Assembly (NCBI RefSeq): GCF_002902405.1
Contig: NZ_PPQS01000026.1
Span: 121,248 to 164,332, forward strand
Length of the DNA stretch: 43,085 nucleotides
From: Staphylococcus schweitzeri
GTDB taxonomy: Bacteria > Bacillota > Bacilli > Staphylococcales > Staphylococcaceae
Direction of reading: 5' to 3'
The position numbers and the translations under genes were made by a program. The notes under the pieces are model-generated. The model was not told the DNA's origin and did no database searches. It saw only the letters and a list, made by a program, of their open reading frames with translations. Positions within the stretch are counted from its first letter, which is position 1, and every line of letters starts with the position of its first letter. Positions 17,631-26,574 of this stretch are shown piece by piece.

Positions 17631-18756
17631 ATTAATTCATGGTGGACACACAACAGACGACTACACAGGTGCGGTTACAACGCCAATTTATCAAACGAGC
17701 ACATATTTACAAGATGATATAGGTGATTTGCGTCAAGGATATGAATATTCACGTACGGCGAATCCAACGAGAAGTTCAGTAGAAAGTGTTATTGCTGCTT
17801 TAGAAAATGGGAAACATGGTTTTGCATTTAGTTCAGGTGTTGCTGCAATCAGCGCAGTAGTTATGTTATTAGATAAAGGGGACCACATTATTTTAAATTC
17901 TGATGTATATGGTGGTACGTATCGTGCATTGACAAAAGTATTTACGCGATTCGGCATTGAAGTTGATTTTGTAGATACGACATATGCAGATTCAATTGAA
18001 CAAGCGATTCGCCCAACGACAAAGATGTTGTTTATTGAAACACCATCTAATCCATTATTGCGTGTTACAGATATTAAAAAATCTGCTGAAATTGCCAAAA
18101 AACATGGTTTGATTTCAGTCGTTGATAACACATTTATGACACCTTATTATCAGAATCCATTAGATTTAGGCATCGATATTGTCTTACATTCTGCAACGAA
18201 ATATTTAGGTGGACATAGTGACGTTGTTGCAGGTTTAGTTGTGACATCAGATGATAACCTTGCTGAACGTTTAGCATTTATTTCAAATTCAACAGGCGGC
18301 ATTTTAGGACCTCAAGATAGTTACTTACTAGTGAGAGGTATTAAAACATTAGGGTTACGTATGGAACAAATTAATCGTAGTGTTATTGAAATTATTAAAA
18401 TGTTACAAGCACATCCAGCTGTGCAACAAGTATTTCATCCTAGTATTGAAAGTCATTTGAATCATGATGTCCATATGGCTCAAGCAGAGGGCCATACAGG
18501 TGTGATTGCATTTGAAGTGAAAGATACTGAGAGTGCGAAACAATTAATTAGAGCAACATCGTATTACACATTAGCCGAAAGTTTAGGTGCTGTGGAAAGT
18601 TTAATTTCAGTACCTGCATTAATGACGCATGCATCAATTCCGGCAGATATTCGTGCTAAAGAAGGTATTACGGACGGACTAGTAAGAATTTCTGTAGGTA
18701 TTGAAGACACAGAGGATTTAGTAGAAGATTTAAAACAAGCGTTAGATACGGTATAA
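17614..18756 (+). CDS. mccB: Cystathionine gamma-lyase / homocysteine gamma-lyase
   Basis: This 380-residue PLP enzyme of the Cys/Met metabolism family has the PLP lysine in LHSATKYLGGHSD (Lys196), the SSGVAAISA loop that binds cofactor phosphate at about 73-81, and an EYSRTANPTR substrate loop at 44-53. It splits cystathionine into cysteine, 2-oxobutyrate and ammonia, completing the conversion of methionine sulfur to cysteine begun by MccA. The frame extends upstream to 17542, but the GAGGAG site and the conserved MNKKTKLIHGG start fix ATG 17614. It overlaps mccA by 17 nt. A strong terminator separates it from metNPQ. Confidence 0.92.
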   Translation: MNKKTKLIHGGHTTDDYTGAVTTPIYQTSTYLQDDIGDLRQGYEYSRTANPTRSSVESVIAALENGKHGFAFSSGVAAISAVVMLLDKGDHIILNSDVYGGTYRALTKVFTRFGIEVDFVDTTYADSIEQAIRPTTKMLFIETPSNPLLRVTDIKKSAEIAKKHGLISVVDNTFMTPYYQNPLDLGIDIVLHSATKYLGGHSDVVAGLVVTSDDNLAERLAFISNSTGGILGPQDSYLLVRGIKTLGLRMEQINRSVIEIIKMLQAHPAVQQVFHPSIESHLNHDVHMAQAEGHTGVIAFEVKDTESAKQLIRATSYYTLAESLGAVESLISVPALMTHASIPADIRAKEGITDGLVRISVGIEDTEDLVEDLKQALDTV

Positions 18757-18773
18757 ATTATTATTGATGATAG

Positions 18774-18840
18774 AGGCACTGGCATATATTTTAAGATCAC
18801 CTTAAATTGTTCTTGAAAATGCTAGTGCCTTTAATTTTAT
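18774..18840 (+). terminator. Terminator of mccAB
   Basis: AGGCACTGGCAT (18774-18785) pairs with ATGCTAGTGCCT (18819-18830) with one G-U. A T-rich tail follows. Confidence 0.75.
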
Positions 18841-19087
18841 GTAGAGGGTAATTTTACCTGGATTGAATTGCAGTTGTAGAAAGTTATTAGATATTTGTTG
18901 AGTTACGTCATGGTAGTAAAAATTTCAGTAAGCAAAGAGAATTATTTTTGAAAAGGAATTGTTTGAGGAGGAGTTATTTTTTAATTTTTTAGAAAATTCA
19001 GCGAATTATATTGACGGTTGCATCAAAGTTACATATAATGCTCTTATTCCTAGTGGATTAATAAGAATTTGGAGGAGGGAGCTTTGC

Positions 19088-20113
19088 ATGATTGAGTTTC
19101 GACAGGTAAGTAAGACATTTAATAAAAAGAAGCAAAAAATACATGCTTTGAAAGATGTGTCATTTAAGGTCAATCGCAATGATATTTTTGGTGTTATTGG
19201 ATATAGTGGTGCTGGAAAAAGTACGTTAGTAAGACTCGTAAATCATCTTGAAGCTGCCTCAAGGGGTCAAGTGCTTGTAGATGGACATGATATTACAGAT
19301 TATAGTGAAAAAGGCATGCGAGAAATTAAAAAAGATATAGGGATGATATTTCAGCATTTTAATTTGTTGAATTCAGCTACCGTATTTAAAAACGTCGCAA
19401 TGCCACTTATTTTAAGTAAGAAAAGTAAAAAAGAAATTACGCAACGTGTGACTGATATGCTTGAATTTGTAGGTTTAAGCGATAAAAAAGATCAATTTCC
19501 TGATGAGTTGTCTGGTGGACAAAAGCAAAGGGTAGCTATTGCAAGAGCGCTAGTTACTAATCCGAAAATATTACTATGTGATGAAGCGACAAGTGCACTA
19601 GATCCAGCAACGACCGCTTCGATACTGGAATTATTAAAAAATGTAAATCAAACGTTTGGCATTACGATTATGATAATTACTCATGAAATGCGTGTTATTA
19701 AAGATATTTGTAATCGTGTTGCTGTTATGGAAAAAGGGCAAGTTGTTGAAACTGGAACAGTGACGGACGTATTTAGTCATCCGAAAACGACGATTGCTCA
19801 AAATTTTGTGTCTACTGTAATTCAAACTGAGCCAAGCTCGCAATTACTACAATATTTAAATGGCAGACAGGTTGGTGACTATAGAGATTATAAACTCTTT
19901 ATAGAAGAAACTCAGTTGACGCATCCTATTGTGAATGATCTGATTCAAATTAATCAAGGACAGGTTAAAATATTGTTTTCTTCTATGTCTGAAATACAAG
20001 GTAAAACTGTATGCTATTTGTGGCTAAGATTTGATACGAATCAACAGTTTAATGACACGGCAATACATCAATATTTTAAAGAGAAAAATATTCAATTTGA
20101 GGAGGTGCAATAG
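19088..20113 (+). CDS. metN: Methionine ABC importer, ATP-binding protein
   Basis: This 341-residue ATPase has Walker A GYSGAGKST at 38-46, signature LSGGQKQR at 141-148 and Walker B ILLCDE at 161-166. A C-terminal NIL domain (about 265-340) in this family senses methionine and gates transport. The frame is open from a TTG at 18959, but GGAGGAGGG before ATG 19088 and the family start (MIEFRQVSKTF) decide the shorter form. It is first in metN-metP-metQ, 3 nt from the permease. The same locus was described as gmpABC because its lipoprotein bound the dipeptide Gly-Met. The 18841-18958 leader shows no S-box or T-box that I can recognise. Confidence 0.92.
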   Translation: MIEFRQVSKTFNKKKQKIHALKDVSFKVNRNDIFGVIGYSGAGKSTLVRLVNHLEAASRGQVLVDGHDITDYSEKGMREIKKDIGMIFQHFNLLNSATVFKNVAMPLILSKKSKKEITQRVTDMLEFVGLSDKKDQFPDELSGGQKQRVAIARALVTNPKILLCDEATSALDPATTASILELLKNVNQTFGITIMIITHEMRVIKDICNRVAVMEKGQVVETGTVTDVFSHPKTTIAQNFVSTVIQTEPSSQLLQYLNGRQVGDYRDYKLFIEETQLTHPIVNDLIQINQGQVKILFSSMSEIQGKTVCYLWLRFDTNQQFNDTAIHQYFKEKNIQFEEVQ

Positions 20114-20116
20114 CGT

Positions 20117-20776
20117 ATGTTTGGTTCGGATTTAGATAGTGCGCAGCTTTTACAAGCATTATATGAAACGCTATATATGGTGTCGGTTGCTTTATTTTTA
20201 GGTGCAGTGATAGGCATACCACTAGGTGTTTTATTGGTGATTACTAGAAAAAATGGTATATGGCCTAATATGGTGATACATCAAATTTTAAATCCATTAG
20301 TTAACATTTTAAGGTCATTACCATTTATTATTTTGTTAATTGCGATTGTGCCATTCACAAAATTAGTAGTAGGTACTTCAATTGGTACGACTGCTGCCAT
20401 CGTGCCTTTAACAGTATATGTGGCACCTTACATTGCAAGACTTGTTGAAAACTCATTATTGGAAGTAGATGAAGGAATTATTGAAGCAGCAAAAGCGATG
20501 GGAGCATCACCGCTACAAATCATTAGATACTTTTTAATTCCTGAAGCATTGGGCTCATTAGTATTGGCAATTACAACTGCGATTATTGGACTTATTGGTA
20601 GTACAGCGATGGCTGGTGCTGTCGGTGGGGGCGGTATCGGCGATTTAGCTTTAGTATATGGTTATCAACGCTTTGATACAACAGTCATTTTTATTACTGT
20701 TATTGTATTAATTATTATTGTTCAAGTGATTCAAACGTTAGGAAATGTCTTAGCTAGATTTATACGTAGACATTAA
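20117..20776 (+). CDS. metP: Methionine ABC importer, permease
   Basis: This 219-residue inner-membrane permease of the MetI type has five to six membrane segments. The EAA loop that docks to the ATPase is EAAKAMGASPLQIIRYFLIPEA, followed by the family's GSTAMAGAVGGGGIGDLALVYGYQRF block. The start ATG follows GGAGG inside the end of metN. It works as a homodimer with MetN and receives substrate from the MetQ lipoprotein. Confidence 0.92.
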   Translation: MFGSDLDSAQLLQALYETLYMVSVALFLGAVIGIPLGVLLVITRKNGIWPNMVIHQILNPLVNILRSLPFIILLIAIVPFTKLVVGTSIGTTAAIVPLTVYVAPYIARLVENSLLEVDEGIIEAAKAMGASPLQIIRYFLIPEALGSLVLAITTAIIGLIGSTAMAGAVGGGGIGDLALVYGYQRFDTTVIFITVIVLIIIVQVIQTLGNVLARFIRRH

Positions 20777-20816
20777 CGATTGATATATAAGTATAAATTT
20801 GAAGGGAATTGATAAA

Positions 20817-21659
20817 ATGAAGAAATTAATTGGATTAGTCATTGTAGCATTATTGTTATTGGCGGCGTGTGGTAGCAATAACGATAAAAAGGTAACGATT
20901 GGTGTCGCATCAAATGATACAAAGGCTTGGGAAAAGGTTAAAGAATTAGCTAAGAAGGATAATATTGATGTAGAAATTAAGCATTTTTCTGATTACAATT
21001 TGCCGAACAAAGCTTTAAATGATGGTGATATTGATATGAACGCGTTCCAGCATTTTGCATTTTTAGATCAGTATAAGAAAGCACATAAAGGAACTAATAT
21101 TTCAGCTTTAAGTACAACAGTGCTGGCACCGTTAGGTATTTATTCAGATAAAGTCAAGAATGTTAAAAGTGTGAAAGATGGTGCTAAAGTTGTTATTCCT
21201 AATGACGTATCAAATCAAGCGCGTGCGTTGAAGTTACTAGAAGCAGCAGGATTAATTAAATTGAAAAAAGATTTTGGATTGGCAGGAACAACGAAGGATA
21301 TCATTTCTAATCCTAAACATTTAAAAATTACAGCAGTTGATGCACAACAAACAGCACGTGCATTATCAGATGTAGATATTGCTGTTATCAATAATGGTGT
21401 CGCAACTAAAGCTGGAAAAGATCCAAAGAAAGATCCGATATTTTTAGAAAAATCTGACTCAGATGCAGTAAAACCTTATATAAATATTGTTGCTGTTAAT
21501 GACAAAGATTTAGACAATAAGACTTATGCGAAAATTGTTGAATTGTATCACTCTAAAGAGGCACAAAAAGCATTGCAAGAAGATGTAAAAGATGGAGAGA
21601 AACCTATTAATTTATCAAAAGATGAAATAAAGGCAATTGAAACGTCATTAGCGAAATAA
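20817..21659 (+). CDS. metQ: Methionine / Gly-Met binding lipoprotein
   Basis: This 280-residue substrate-binding protein (NlpA/MetQ family) has a lipoprotein signal MKKLIGL...LLLLAACGS with the lipid Cys at 18. The mature protein has the VTIGVASND start and the NDVSNQARALKLLEAAG hinge typical of MetQ. An orthologue (GmpC) was crystallised with Gly-Met bound. The frame extends to a TTG at 20799, but AAGGGAATTG before ATG 20817 and the signal peptide settle the start. A terminator follows directly. Confidence 0.93.
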   Translation: MKKLIGLVIVALLLLAACGSNNDKKVTIGVASNDTKAWEKVKELAKKDNIDVEIKHFSDYNLPNKALNDGDIDMNAFQHFAFLDQYKKAHKGTNISALSTTVLAPLGIYSDKVKNVKSVKDGAKVVIPNDVSNQARALKLLEAAGLIKLKKDFGLAGTTKDIISNPKHLKITAVDAQQTARALSDVDIAVINNGVATKAGKDPKKDPIFLEKSDSDAVKPYINIVAVNDKDLDNKTYAKIVELYHSKEAQKALQEDVKDGEKPINLSKDEIKAIETSLAK

Positions 21660-21670
21660 GTTGAGTATGT

Positions 21671-21711
21671 CCTACAAGCAAAGTTAACACTTATGTTTGT
21701 AGGGTATTTTT
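21671..21711 (+). terminator. Terminator of metNPQ
   Basis: CCTACAAGCA (21671-21680) pairs with TGTTTGTAGG (21694-21703) with one G-U, followed by TATTTTTG. Confidence 0.78.
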
Positions 21712-21779
21712 GTTTGACTAATAAAATATTTCAAAGCAAGAAAGGAAGTGTAACCATTTTATAGTTAAATATTATGAAA

Positions 21780-21830
21780 TTGTAATAATTTAGATATTGT
21801 AAAATCTAATAAGTTGTAATAATTTTAAGG
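21780..21830 (+). repeat. Three tandem 17-bp TTGTAAT repeats upstream of sle1
   Basis: Units begin exactly at 21780, 21797 and 21814: TTGTAATAATTTAGATA, TTGTAAAATCTAATAAG, TTGTAATAATTTTAAGG. Each opens with TTGTAA(T/A), resembling a WalR hexamer but at 17-bp rather than 11-bp spacing. Confidence 0.6.
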
Positions 21831-21869
21831 AGTAATTATAAAATTTGATGACACAGTATATGATTTTTT

Positions 21870-21886
21870 TGTAATGATAATGTCAT
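21870..21886 (+). promoter_or_regulatory. WalR-type box upstream of sle1
   Basis: TGTAAT, 5 nt, TGTCAT: the WalR pattern TGTWAH-N5-TGTWAH with one mismatch. It lies about 35 nt upstream of a perfect TATAAT at 21919-21924 and about 105 nt before the GTG start. sle1 is a known WalKR-activated cell-wall hydrolase gene. Confidence 0.6.
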
Positions 21887-21990
21887 CAAACATCAACCTA
21901 TTATACATAATTAAATCGTATAATGATGGAGTATTCATAAATTCGGATAAAAAGAATGTTAGGAAAGTTAAGCAAGAGGAGGATTTTAAA

Positions 21991-22998
21991 GTGCAAAAAA
22001 AAGTAATTGCAGCTATTATTGGTACAAGCGCGATTAGCGCTGTTGCGGCAACTCAAGCAAATGCGGCTACGACTCACACAGTACAACCGGGTGAATCAGT
22101 GTGGGCAATTTCAAATAAATATGGGATTTCGATTGCTAAATTAAAGTCATTAAATGGTTTAACGTCAAATCTGATTTTCCCAAATCAAGTATTAAAAGTA
22201 TCGGGATCAAGTCATTCTACGAGTAATAGTAGTCGTCCATCAACAAATTCAGGTGGTGGATCATATTACACAGTACAAGCAGGAGACTCATTATCATTAA
22301 TTGCATCAAAATATGGTACAACTTACCAAAATATTATGCGTCTTAATGGTTTAAATAATTTCTTTATCTATCCTGGTCAAAAATTAAAAGTAACAGGTAC
22401 TGCAAGCTCAAGCAATTCTGCGAGCAATAGTAGTCGCCCATCAACGAATTCAAGTGGTGGATCATACTACACAGTACAAGCAGGAGACTCATTGTCACTA
22501 ATCGCATCAAAATATGGTACAACATATCAAAAAATTATGAGCTTAAATGGCTTAAATAATTTCTTTATCTATCCGGGTCAAAAATTAAAAGTAACAGGAA
22601 CTGCATCTACGTCTAATAGTGGGAATGCAACAACTACAAACAGTGGTTATAGAACGCCTATTTTCAATCATCAAAACTTATATACATGGGGTCAATGTAC
22701 TTATCATGTATTTAATCGTCGTGCTGAAATTGGTAAAGGTATTAGCACTTATTGGTGGAATGCAAATAACTGGGATAACGCTGCAGCAGCGGATGGTTAC
22801 ACTATCGATAATAGACCAACTGTAGGTTCTATTGCACAAACTGATGTAGGTTACTATGGACATGTTATGTTTGTAGAGCGTGTAAATAACGATGGTAGTA
22901 TTTTAGTTTCAGAAATGAACTATTCAGCTGCACCAGGTATTTTAACATACAGAACAGTACCAGCTTACCAAGTAAACAATTATAGATATATTCATTAA
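21991..22998 (+). CDS. sle1: N-acetylmuramoyl-L-alanine amidase Sle1 (Aaa), LysM-CHAP
   Basis: This secreted 335-residue autolysin cuts peptidoglycan between MurNAc and L-Ala and is needed for daughter-cell separation. It has a Sec signal peptide with AxA cleavage after ATQANA (about residue 25), three LysM domains at about 28-71, 92-135 and 159-202 separated by Ser/Thr/Asn-rich linkers, then a CHAP domain with catalytic Cys236 (WGQCTY) and His291 (YGHVMF). LysM 2 and 3 are near copies at DNA level. The start is GTG 21991 behind GAGGAGG; the upstream frame to 21874 has no signal. The length equals known Sle1. It is monocistronic, with a WalR-like box and a terminator. Confidence 0.96.
   Translation: MQKKVIAAIIGTSAISAVAATQANAATTHTVQPGESVWAISNKYGISIAKLKSLNGLTSNLIFPNQVLKVSGSSHSTSNSSRPSTNSGGGSYYTVQAGDSLSLIASKYGTTYQNIMRLNGLNNFFIYPGQKLKVTGTASSSNSASNSSRPSTNSSGGSYYTVQAGDSLSLIASKYGTTYQKIMSLNGLNNFFIYPGQKLKVTGTASTSNSGNATTTNSGYRTPIFNHQNLYTWGQCTYHVFNRRAEIGKGISTYWWNANNWDNAAAADGYTIDNRPTVGSIAQTDVGYYGHVMFVERVNNDGSILVSEMNYSAAPGILTYRTVPAYQVNNYRYIH
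22221..22605 (+). repeat. Direct repeat of linker + LysM inside sle1
   Basis: Two units of about 184 bp, 22221-22404 and 22422-22605, offset by exactly 201 bp and nearly identical. They encode a Ser-rich linker plus LysM 2 and LysM 3. A repeat of this kind allows gain or loss of a LysM by recombination without breaking frame. Confidence 0.8.
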
Positions 22999-23023
22999 AG
23001 TCTTACGCATATTTATATATTAT

Positions 23024-23065
23024 AAACTCCTATTACATTCGTGACGTGTGTGATAGGAGTTTTTG
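23024..23065 (+). terminator. Terminator of sle1
   Basis: ACTCCTAT pairs with ATAGGAGT around a 17-nt loop, followed by TTTTTG. Confidence 0.8.
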
Positions 23066-23071
23066 TATAAG

Positions 23072-23122
23072 AAAAAGGGGTAGTCGAATGAACTTCGTGT
23101 TCTATGTTCGACACCCCCTTTA
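23072..23122 (-). terminator. Terminator of the minus-strand small membrane protein gene
   Basis: The minus strand reads AAAGGGGGTGTCGAA, a loop, then TTCGACTACCCCTTT with two central mismatches, and TTTTTC follows. Confidence 0.62.
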
Positions 23123-23126
23123 TTAC

Positions 23127-23396
23127 TTAATATTCATGTTTTACTTTACGAAGACTTGTAAATAGTCTTGCACCATTAGTTATTAATGTAACAATTGCGA
23201 TTGCTTTTTTGAATTTACGTGGTGATTTGATTGAAATGTAAAAGTCTAATAATGTTCCAACAGTACTTAACCCTAATGAAATGTAGACTAATTTTTTATT
23301 TTTAGCATGATATTTATAGCCGTTATAACCATCAACTACAAACCCTGCAATATTTATTAAACTTGATAAACGTTGCGATTTTGTACGCTTTGCCAT
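23127..23396 (-). CDS. Small membrane protein, unknown function
   Basis: This 89-residue protein is not recognised as a named family. It has a basic N-terminus (MAKRTKSQRLSS), hydrophobic stretches near residues 12-20 and 37-55 (LVYISLGLSTVGTLLDFYI), a KSPRKFKK patch and a third stretch AIAIVTLITNGARLF, so it is probably a small integral membrane protein. The frame is open to 23492, but AGGGGGAA 8 nt before ATG 23396 fixes the start. It is convergent with sle1 and divergent from the Nudix gene. Context gives no functional hint. Confidence 0.78.
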   Translation of the reverse strand: MAKRTKSQRLSSLINIAGFVVDGYNGYKYHAKNKKLVYISLGLSTVGTLLDFYISIKSPRKFKKAIAIVTLITNGARLFTSLRKVKHEY

Positions 23397-23544
23397 AGTA
23401 ATATTCCCCCTAGTATGTTCTGTTTCTTTGTGAAATATGAATCTACCGTATATTTGTCTGTGTGCACGTTGATCACTCATATATGATAACATAATTGTAC
23501 AACGTAATTTGGATAATTGAGTAAATAAAGTTGGGGTGGCATAG

Positions 23545-23943
23545 ATGATTAAATGTGTTTGTTTAGTTGAAGAGACAACAGATAAAATTTTACTGGTACA
23601 AGTAAGACATCGAGAAAAATATTATTTCCCAGGTGGTAAAATTGAAGAAGGGGAATCACAAGTTCATGCATTACTACGAGAAATTCAAGAAGAATTAAAT
23701 TTAACATTAACAGAGAATGACATTGAGTATATCGGAACGATTGTAGGACCTGCATATCCTCAACATGATACGCTTACAGAATTAAATGGTTATCGTTCAT
23801 TAACTAAAATAGATTGGAACCATATAACGATTAATAATGAAATTACAGATATTCGTTGGATTGATAAAAAGGATGACAACTTGATTGCGCCAGCTGTTAA
23901 AGTTTGGATTGAAGAGAATGGTGGTCAACATGCCAAACAATAA
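23545..23943 (+). CDS. Nudix hydrolase (MutT-like)
   Basis: This 132-residue protein carries a complete Nudix box: Gly31, Glu37, then REIQEE at 45-50 (pattern Gx5Ex7REUxEE), which binds Mg2+ and cleaves a nucleoside diphosphate linked to another group. The start ATG 23545 follows GGGGTGG. The last 14 nt overlap the next gene, a GNAT acetyltransferase, so both are co-translated. The substrate cannot be told; housecleaning of oxidised or modified nucleotides is typical. Confidence 0.9.
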   Translation: MIKCVCLVEETTDKILLVQVRHREKYYFPGGKIEEGESQVHALLREIQEELNLTLTENDIEYIGTIVGPAYPQHDTLTELNGYRSLTKIDWNHITINNEITDIRWIDKKDDNLIAPAVKVWIEENGGQHAKQ

Positions 23944-24415
23944 CACAATTGTATTACGCAATTATGTCTCAAAAGATTTACCTATGATTGAAGATTTCCA
24001 ATTAAGTGAAAATGATTTAAAATTTGTTAAAACACCAAAGGAAAATATTACTGCAGCATTGTCAGATAATGAAAGGTATCCAGTTGTCGTAATGAGAGAT
24101 CAACAATGTGTTGCTTTTTTTACATTACATCGCGGTAAAGGTGTCGAACCATTCATCGACCACTCAGGTGCAATCTTTTTTAGATCGTTTAGTGTGGATC
24201 AACGTTTTCGTAATCAAGGGATAGGTAAGTTGGTAATGGAAAAGCTCCCGTCATTTATATCTGCGATATTCCAAGATATTAATGAAATCGTATTAACTGT
24301 GAACATTGATAACCCACATGCCATGACACTTTATCGTCGACAAGGGTATCAATATGTTGGAGATAGTGTATTTGTTGGAAAACCTGTTCATATTATGGCA
24401 CGGACTATAAAATAA
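23930..24415 (+). CDS. GNAT-family N-acetyltransferase
   Basis: This 161-residue acetyltransferase shows the acetyl-CoA loop RFRNQGIGKLVMEKL (R/QxxGxG/A form QGIG) and the later NIDNPHAMTLYRRQGY signature of RimI-like enzymes. The frame extends 15 codons upstream, but the natural start is ATG 23930, inside the end of the Nudix gene (14-nt overlap, GGTGG site). Substrate is unknown. Translational coupling with a Nudix hydrolase suggests the two act on related small molecules, but that is a guess. Confidence 0.86.
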   Translation: MPNNNTIVLRNYVSKDLPMIEDFQLSENDLKFVKTPKENITAALSDNERYPVVVMRDQQCVAFFTLHRGKGVEPFIDHSGAIFFRSFSVDQRFRNQGIGKLVMEKLPSFISAIFQDINEIVLTVNIDNPHAMTLYRRQGYQYVGDSVFVGKPVHIMARTIK

Positions 24416-24424
24416 ATTAAATTT

Positions 24425-24484
24425 AAAAGCATCTTTATACATCGTCGAGTATCATAGTCAACGATATATAAAGATGCTTTTTAT
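24425..24484 (+). terminator. Terminator of the Nudix-GNAT pair
   Basis: AAAAGCATCTTTATA pairs perfectly with TATAAAGATGCTTTT. Inner ATCGT/ACGAT pairs and a T-rich tail complete it. It is symmetrical enough to work in both directions. Confidence 0.82.
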
Positions 24485-24513
24485 TATAGACAATCAAACA
24501 ATTAACTATAGTT

Positions 24514-24556
24514 AAAAGCGACCTAGTGAACAATCTATATATCCACAGGTCGCTTA
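24514..24556 (-). terminator. Terminator of the YibE/F operon
   Basis: AAGCGACCT pairs with AGGTCGCTT around about 22 nt; on the minus strand it is followed by TTTTAAC. It lies 20 nt past the minus-strand gene end. Confidence 0.7.
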
Positions 24557-24576
24557 AGTTATATTATCACTTCGAT

Positions 24577-25359
24577 TTAATTTATTGTTTCATCATTTTG
24601 ACGTCGACGAGATGGTCTTTTGATTAAAAATGCTGTAATCCATGCAGTAATAGGTATGCTCACTGCTACAGCAATACCACCTAGTAAAATAGATATAAAC
24701 TCTTGTGCGAATATTTTCGAGTTAATAATATGGCCGAATGAATATTGAAGTTTGAAAAACCAAATAAACAAAGCGAGTTGACCACCGAAAAAGGCAAGGT
24801 AAATCGTGTTAGCTGAGGTAGCTAAAATTTCTCTACCCACTCGCATGCCCGATTGGAACAATTCATATTGTGTGAGTGTTGGATTTACCTGATGTAATTC
24901 GTAGATAGGTGAACTGATTGTAATTGCTAGATCTATCACGGCTGCAATGACAGCAAGAATAATAGTAAATACCATAAATTGAACCATATTAATACCGATA
25001 TTCATTGAATACACATAAGTTTCATCTTGTTGTTCGGTTGAAAATCCTTGTAAGTGTCCAATATACACTGATAAATAAATAAGCGCGATTAATAAGATTG
25101 TTGTAACGATAGTACTGATAAATGCAGCTTGCGTTTTTACATTGTAACTATTTAGTACGAATAAATTACAAGCTGCGATTATGATGCAGAAAATAAATGT
25201 TACAACATAAATTGGTACGCCAAAGATAATGAAAATAATACTAATAAGTAAAATTGCAAAGTTTAAAAATAATGTTAAGTAAGAGACAAGTCCCTTTTTT
25301 CCTCCGAAAGTAACCATTAACAAGAGGAGCAATAACGCTAATATAAATACAGCATTCAT
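24577..25359 (-). CDS. YibE/F-like multipass membrane protein
   Basis: This 260-residue membrane protein has about seven hydrophobic segments and a short Arg-rich cytoplasmic tail (KRPSRRRQND). It contains the YibE/F block with an ITISSPIYELHQVNP loop and GREILATSANTIYLAFFGG, parallel to GRNIGQDIMGTMTNILLFSYLSG in its partner, so the two genes are paralogous halves. Its ATG overlaps the partner's TGA (ATGA). The family's function is unknown; a transport role is often suggested. It is the second gene of a two-gene minus-strand operon. Confidence 0.86.
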   Translation of the reverse strand: MNAVFILALLLLLLMVTFGGKKGLVSYLTLFLNFAILLISIIFIIFGVPIYVVTFIFCIIIAACNLFVLNSYNVKTQAAFISTIVTTILLIALIYLSVYIGHLQGFSTEQQDETYVYSMNIGINMVQFMVFTIILAVIAAVIDLAITISSPIYELHQVNPTLTQYELFQSGMRVGREILATSANTIYLAFFGGQLALFIWFFKLQYSFGHIINSKIFAQEFISILLGGIAVAVSIPITAWITAFLIKRPSRRRQNDETIN

Positions 25360-26474
25360 TGTTTCGCCCTCCTTAATGTTTCAAATATTTCCATAAATAA
25401 TATCGTGATAGGTATAGTTAAGACGATACCTATACCACCAGTTAATGCTCGAGCAATTTCTAAAGACCAGTTCATTGAAATAGTATACGTTACAGTATTG
25501 GCATTTTTTAAATAAATTAAAAACATAGGCAAAGCACCTGATAAATATGAAAATAATAAGATGTTCGTCATAGTTCCCATAATATCTTGTCCGATGTTAC
25601 GTCCAGCAAGTGCCCAACGTTTCATTGAAATATCAGGAGTACGCTGCAAAATTTCATGCATGCCACTGGCAATCGTAATTGCAACATCCATAATTGCACC
25701 TAGTGAACCTATTAACACTGATGCTAAAAAGATGTCTTTCGGCGGTAATGATAAAAAATTCATCGTTTCATACTTAATACCATTACCATCTGTCATAAAT
25801 ATGATTAACTCTGTTAAACCAATGCTTAAAAATGTTCCAATAATTGTGCTTGCGACTGTAATGAGCGTACGCATATGCCAGCCTGTAACGAGCAATAAAG
25901 TGAGTATTGTTGAACAAATCATGGCAATGGTCATGAGTAAGAATAAATTAATATTGCTATGTTGAATATGAATATAGATTGCGCTTAAAATTGCAATCGA
26001 ATTTAAAATTAACGATAAAATGGACTGAAGACCGACTTTGCGACCAACTATTAATACTGTCAATAAGAACAAACCACTGATGATAACTGTTAATGTATCA
26101 CGCTTTTTTTCTATAATATAAGCGTCACTAGGTTTATCCGAAATATGTAATAACACTTTTTCATGTGTGCGAAATGCTTCGGAATCTGCTTGAGACTTGA
26201 CGTATTGATGATTGATTGTCGTTGTTTCTCCAGCAAATTGACCATTTAATATTTTGACTTTTAATTGATTTTTATATTTAACATCACGATTGTTTTGTGC
26301 ATCTTTTGTAGGTGTCGTTGAAACATGTTTGACATCTATAATTTGACCAATGGGTTTATTGTAAAAATTCTCGTTATGTAGTGTGAATAGAATCGCACCG
26401 ATAAAAACGATACAAAATATACTTAAAATAATATTAAATGGCTTTGTAAATAATTTTCTGTATTTCAAAAACAA
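25356..26474 (-). CDS. YibE/F family membrane protein with extracytoplasmic domain
   Basis: This protein of about 372 residues has an N-terminal membrane anchor (about 15-31), a soluble beta-rich domain of about 100 residues (QIIDVKHVSTTPTKD ... HEKVLLHISDKPSD) that resembles an OB-like outer segment, then about seven membrane segments with the YibE/F core. No ATG starts it: TTG 26474, or TTG 26468, which is better spaced from a GGGG stretch, are the candidates. It is translationally coupled to the shorter YibE/F gene by a 4-nt overlap. The pair probably assembles as a heteromer (inference). Substrate is unknown. Confidence 0.86.
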   Translation of the reverse strand: MFLKYRKLFTKPFNIILSIFCIVFIGAILFTLHNENFYNKPIGQIIDVKHVSTTPTKDAQNNRDVKYKNQLKVKILNGQFAGETTTINHQYVKSQADSEAFRTHEKVLLHISDKPSDAYIIEKKRDTLTVIISGLFLLTVLIVGRKVGLQSILSLILNSIAILSAIYIHIQHSNINLFLLMTIAMICSTILTLLLVTGWHMRTLITVASTIIGTFLSIGLTELIIFMTDGNGIKYETMNFLSLPPKDIFLASVLIGSLGAIMDVAITIASGMHEILQRTPDISMKRWALAGRNIGQDIMGTMTNILLFSYLSGALPMFLIYLKNANTVTYTISMNWSLEIARALTGGIGIVLTIPITILFMEIFETLRRAKQ

Positions 26475-26574
26475 AACCCCAATTCTATGAATGAATTAAT
26501 ATGGTGATTATACGCCCTTAATTTTTTATTTTCAAAGATATTACTAATAAGGAAGACTTGGAAAGTACACTTAT

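Noticed and set aside
18841..18958. S-box (SAM) riboswitch or T-box leader before metNPQ
   Set aside because: I looked for the conserved S-box stems and a T-box motif and found neither; the leader is also short.
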